From positions 124,001-188,000 of the forward strand of contig SUYC01000002.1 of NCBI GenBank assembly GCA_015060625.1: a DNA stretch of 64,000 nucleotides, read 5' to 3'. This document shows, one piece after another, positions 62,547 through 64,000 of this stretch (position 1 is its first letter; the number at the start of each line of letters is the position of its first letter). The translations under genes were made by a program, and so were the position numbers. The notes beneath the pieces are model-generated. The model worked only from the letters and a program-made list of their open reading frames with translations. It did not search any database and was not told the DNA's origin. This DNA is from Xylanibacter ruminicola. Lineage in GTDB: Bacteria > Bacteroidota > Bacteroidia > Bacteroidales > Bacteroidaceae.

Positions 62547-64000
62547 TATGCCCTTGGCAGCGCCGGCAGTCAGATCGATGGTGAAGACGAAGGTGTCGCC
62601 ATCGTTGAGCACGGCACCGTCCTTCAGGAAGATGTTACCATTGTCGCTGTCGGCAGCGTTTACACGGAACCAGTCATTGTCGGAGTCAAGATGGTAGTCG
62701 CCGCCCTGGCCGTTGAACTCGATACCCCATGTGGGCTGACCGAAGAACTTGAAGTTGATGTCTTTGGCTGAGAGTTGCTTGCCTACAGTCAGGGTGATGC
62801 GATAAACACCCTTGGCTATTGGTGCCATGCACTGATCCCAGTCGGGGTCGGTCCACCAACTCTTGTTGTTGGCTGATGTCAGCAGAGGCTTGTTCACGCA
62901 TTCGCTACCGATAATCCAGATAGAGCCTGTGCCGTCGGCCTGCATGGTGGCGGGCTTGCCCTCGTCGGTGATGGGATAAACCTGCACGTACTCGTAGTCG
63001 GCATAGGCCTTGATGGCATACTGACCACTGATGCAGAGGAAGGTATAGGTGCCATCGCCATTGGCCTTGAAGAAATCGGGATCGACATACCAGTTGCTGC
63101 CTACAACGCCCTCAAACTGTACGGTCATGCCTTTCTTCAGCTTCATAGCCTGAGGGGCTTTATCGGCCAGCGTAATGGTCTGAACACCCTCGCCAGCGCC
63201 TTTCTTGATGGTGAGCGGCGCATTCTTGGTGCCGCCAGTCAGGTTGATAGTGAAGATATACACATCGCCCTCGGTGAGTGTGGCGCCTTCCTTCAGATAG
63301 ATGTTACCATTGTCGTGGCCGTTGCCATCACCTACGCCAAACACATCGTTGTCGCAAACCAGTGAATAGTCGCTGCCATCGCCCTTGAACTCTGTGCCCC
63401 AGTTGGGTTGGCCGAAGAACTTGAAGTTGATATCGCTGGCAGAGAGCTGCTTGCCTACGGTGAGGGTGAGCTGATAAACCTTATCCTTGACCTGGGCCAT
63501 AGGCTGATCCCACTCTGTGCCAGTCCACCAGCCGTTGTTGTTAGAGGTGGTGAGGTAAGGCTTGTTAATGCCATTGCCACCAATCACCCAAAGGGCGCCT
63601 GAGCCGTCGGCCTGTAGTGTGGTTGGTTCGCTGGCTGTGCCACTATATACCTGCAGGAACTGGTATTTGGGATAGGCGGTGAGGGTGTAGGTGCCATCTA
63701 CAGCCAGGAATACATAGTTGCCTGCATCGTTCAGTTCGAAGAAGTCGTTGTCGATAAACCAATCGCTGCCCACGATACCACCAATGGTGTACTCGCGACC
63801 TTGCTCAAGTTGGCGGGTGATGACGTTCTCGGCCTCGGTGAAGTTGAGGGGCTGGATGCTTATCTCCTCATTAGGACCAAAGGTGTAGTCGCGGGTGTTG
63901 AAGCTCACAACCACATCGCCCGCATTGTTGGTCTGGAAGTCGATACCGCCTTTCTCGCCTAAAGCAATCTCGGTACCGTTGCTGCCAAAGCTCCACTCGC
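62526..64000 (-). CDS. SusE/SusF-like surface glycan-binding protein, N-terminus beyond the window
   Basis: The frame is open through the right edge (about 490 residues visible), so the signal peptide and first domain are missing. The visible part contains two similar modules of about 190 residues, each with GxVGSxWxxDxDFF, a strand pair (FLAVDGTYTLTAYPKYQFLQ; FLCISGQYAIKAYADYEYVQ), a starch-binding-like segment (LWVIGGNGINKP; IWIIGSECVNKP) and LTLTVGKQLSASDINFKFFG or its twin. This matches SusE/SusF-type tandem beta-sandwich proteins of Bacteroidetes. It is on the strand opposite to SusC/SusD and so is probably made from a separate transcript of the same locus or its neighbour. Confidence 0.75.
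   Translation of the reverse strand, partial: EWSFGSNGTEIALGEKGGIDFQTNNAGDVVVSFNTRDYTFGPNEEISIQPLNFTEAENVITRQLEQGREYTIGGIVGSDWFIDNDFFELNDAGNYVFLAVDGTYTLTAYPKYQFLQVYSGTASEPTTLQADGSGALWVIGGNGINKPYLTTSNNNGWWTGTEWDQPMAQVKDKVYQLTLTVGKQLSASDINFKFFGQPNWGTEFKGDGSDYSLVCDNDVFGVGDGNGHDNGNIYLKEGATLTEGDVYIFTINLTGGTKNAPLTIKKGAGEGVQTITLADKAPQAMKLKKGMTVQFEGVVGSNWYVDPDFFKANGDGTYTFLCISGQYAIKAYADYEYVQVYPITDEGKPATMQADGTGSIWIIGSECVNKPLLTSANNKSWWTDPDWDQCMAPIAKGVYRITLTVGKQLSAKDINFKFFGQPTWGIEFNGQGGDYHLDSDNDWFRVNAADSDNGNIFLKDGAVLNDGDTFVFTIDLTAGAAKGILTVEKK

Noticed and set aside
49427..64000. Hybrid two-component or SusR-like regulator for the pectin locus
   Set aside because: No regulator gene lies within the part of the locus inside this window; it may be beyond the right edge.
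1..64000. rRNA, tRNA genes or CRISPR arrays
   Set aside because: I looked through the intergenic stretches and saw no cloverleaf-like gene with the conserved T-loop, no rRNA sequence and no array of identical repeats with unique spacers.

Overview
The window looks like the chromosome of a Prevotella-type member of the Bacteroidetes, probably a gut or rumen plant-fibre degrader. Support comes from repeated TAnnTTTG -7 elements (several with TTTG 19-20 bp upstream), a SusC/SusD pair, lipoproteins with Bacteroidetes-style signals, many secreted glycoside hydrolases (GH3, GH28, GH43, GH51, GH92, GH127) and GPH-type sugar symporters. I saw no rRNA, tRNA, CRISPR array, integrase or transposase.

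Layout. 1-2.6 kb: acetyltransferase genes, one of them broken, and a DUF418 membrane protein. 2.5-8.1 kb: a membrane-bound LytTR regulator, a divergent TonB-plug outer-membrane protein and a TPR/SpoIIE phosphatase. 8.2-18.8 kb: M13 peptidase, GH3 and two coupled GH92 proteins, one fused to a histidine acid phosphatase. 18.9-27.5 kb: a phosphate block with a PiT transporter plus a 33-residue membrane peptide, a divergent Na/Pi symporter with a PhoU-like tail, a TPR histidine kinase and a PhoR/PhoB-like pair. 27.6-30 kb: queC, an M16 peptidase and an ECF sigma factor. 30-36 kb: a divergent hemicellulose locus (GH43 and symporter against SASA esterase and symporter). 36-40.4 kb: a second TPR/SpoIIE phosphatase, a small secreted carbohydrate-binding-like protein and a TGS/uridine-kinase-like protein. 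40.7-46.7 kb: four secreted or lipidated proteins of unknown role (LPP20-like, PEGA plus barrel, two Big2-like lipoproteins). 46.7-49.4 kb: a VapE ATPase and a DUF6078-type protein in a repeat-rich setting. 49.4-64 kb: a pectin/arabinan utilisation locus (PfkB kinase, GH127, GH51, GH28, SusC, SusD, GH28, SusE/F-like protein cut by the window edge).

How the genes fit together. The pectin locus couples outer-membrane capture (SusC/SusD, a SusE/F-like protein) with removal of arabinose side chains (GH51, GH127) and galacturonan cleavage (two GH28). The phosphate block is linked by sequence: the PiT/NptA intergenic region carries two back-to-back arrays of TGTAAC-like half-sites at an exact 11-bp period, each ending at a -7 box. 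This is the geometry of a PhoB/PhoP binding site, and a PhoB-like regulator lies about 5 kb away. Three membrane sensors share a TPR-TM layout and end in either a histidine kinase or a PP2C phosphatase.

The least explained region is the VapE cassette. It has a 37-bp, one-mismatch inverted repeat on each side of vapE, hairpins, and an array of 22-bp palindromic units. The same kind of 22-bp unit also sits in frame inside a GH92 gene.
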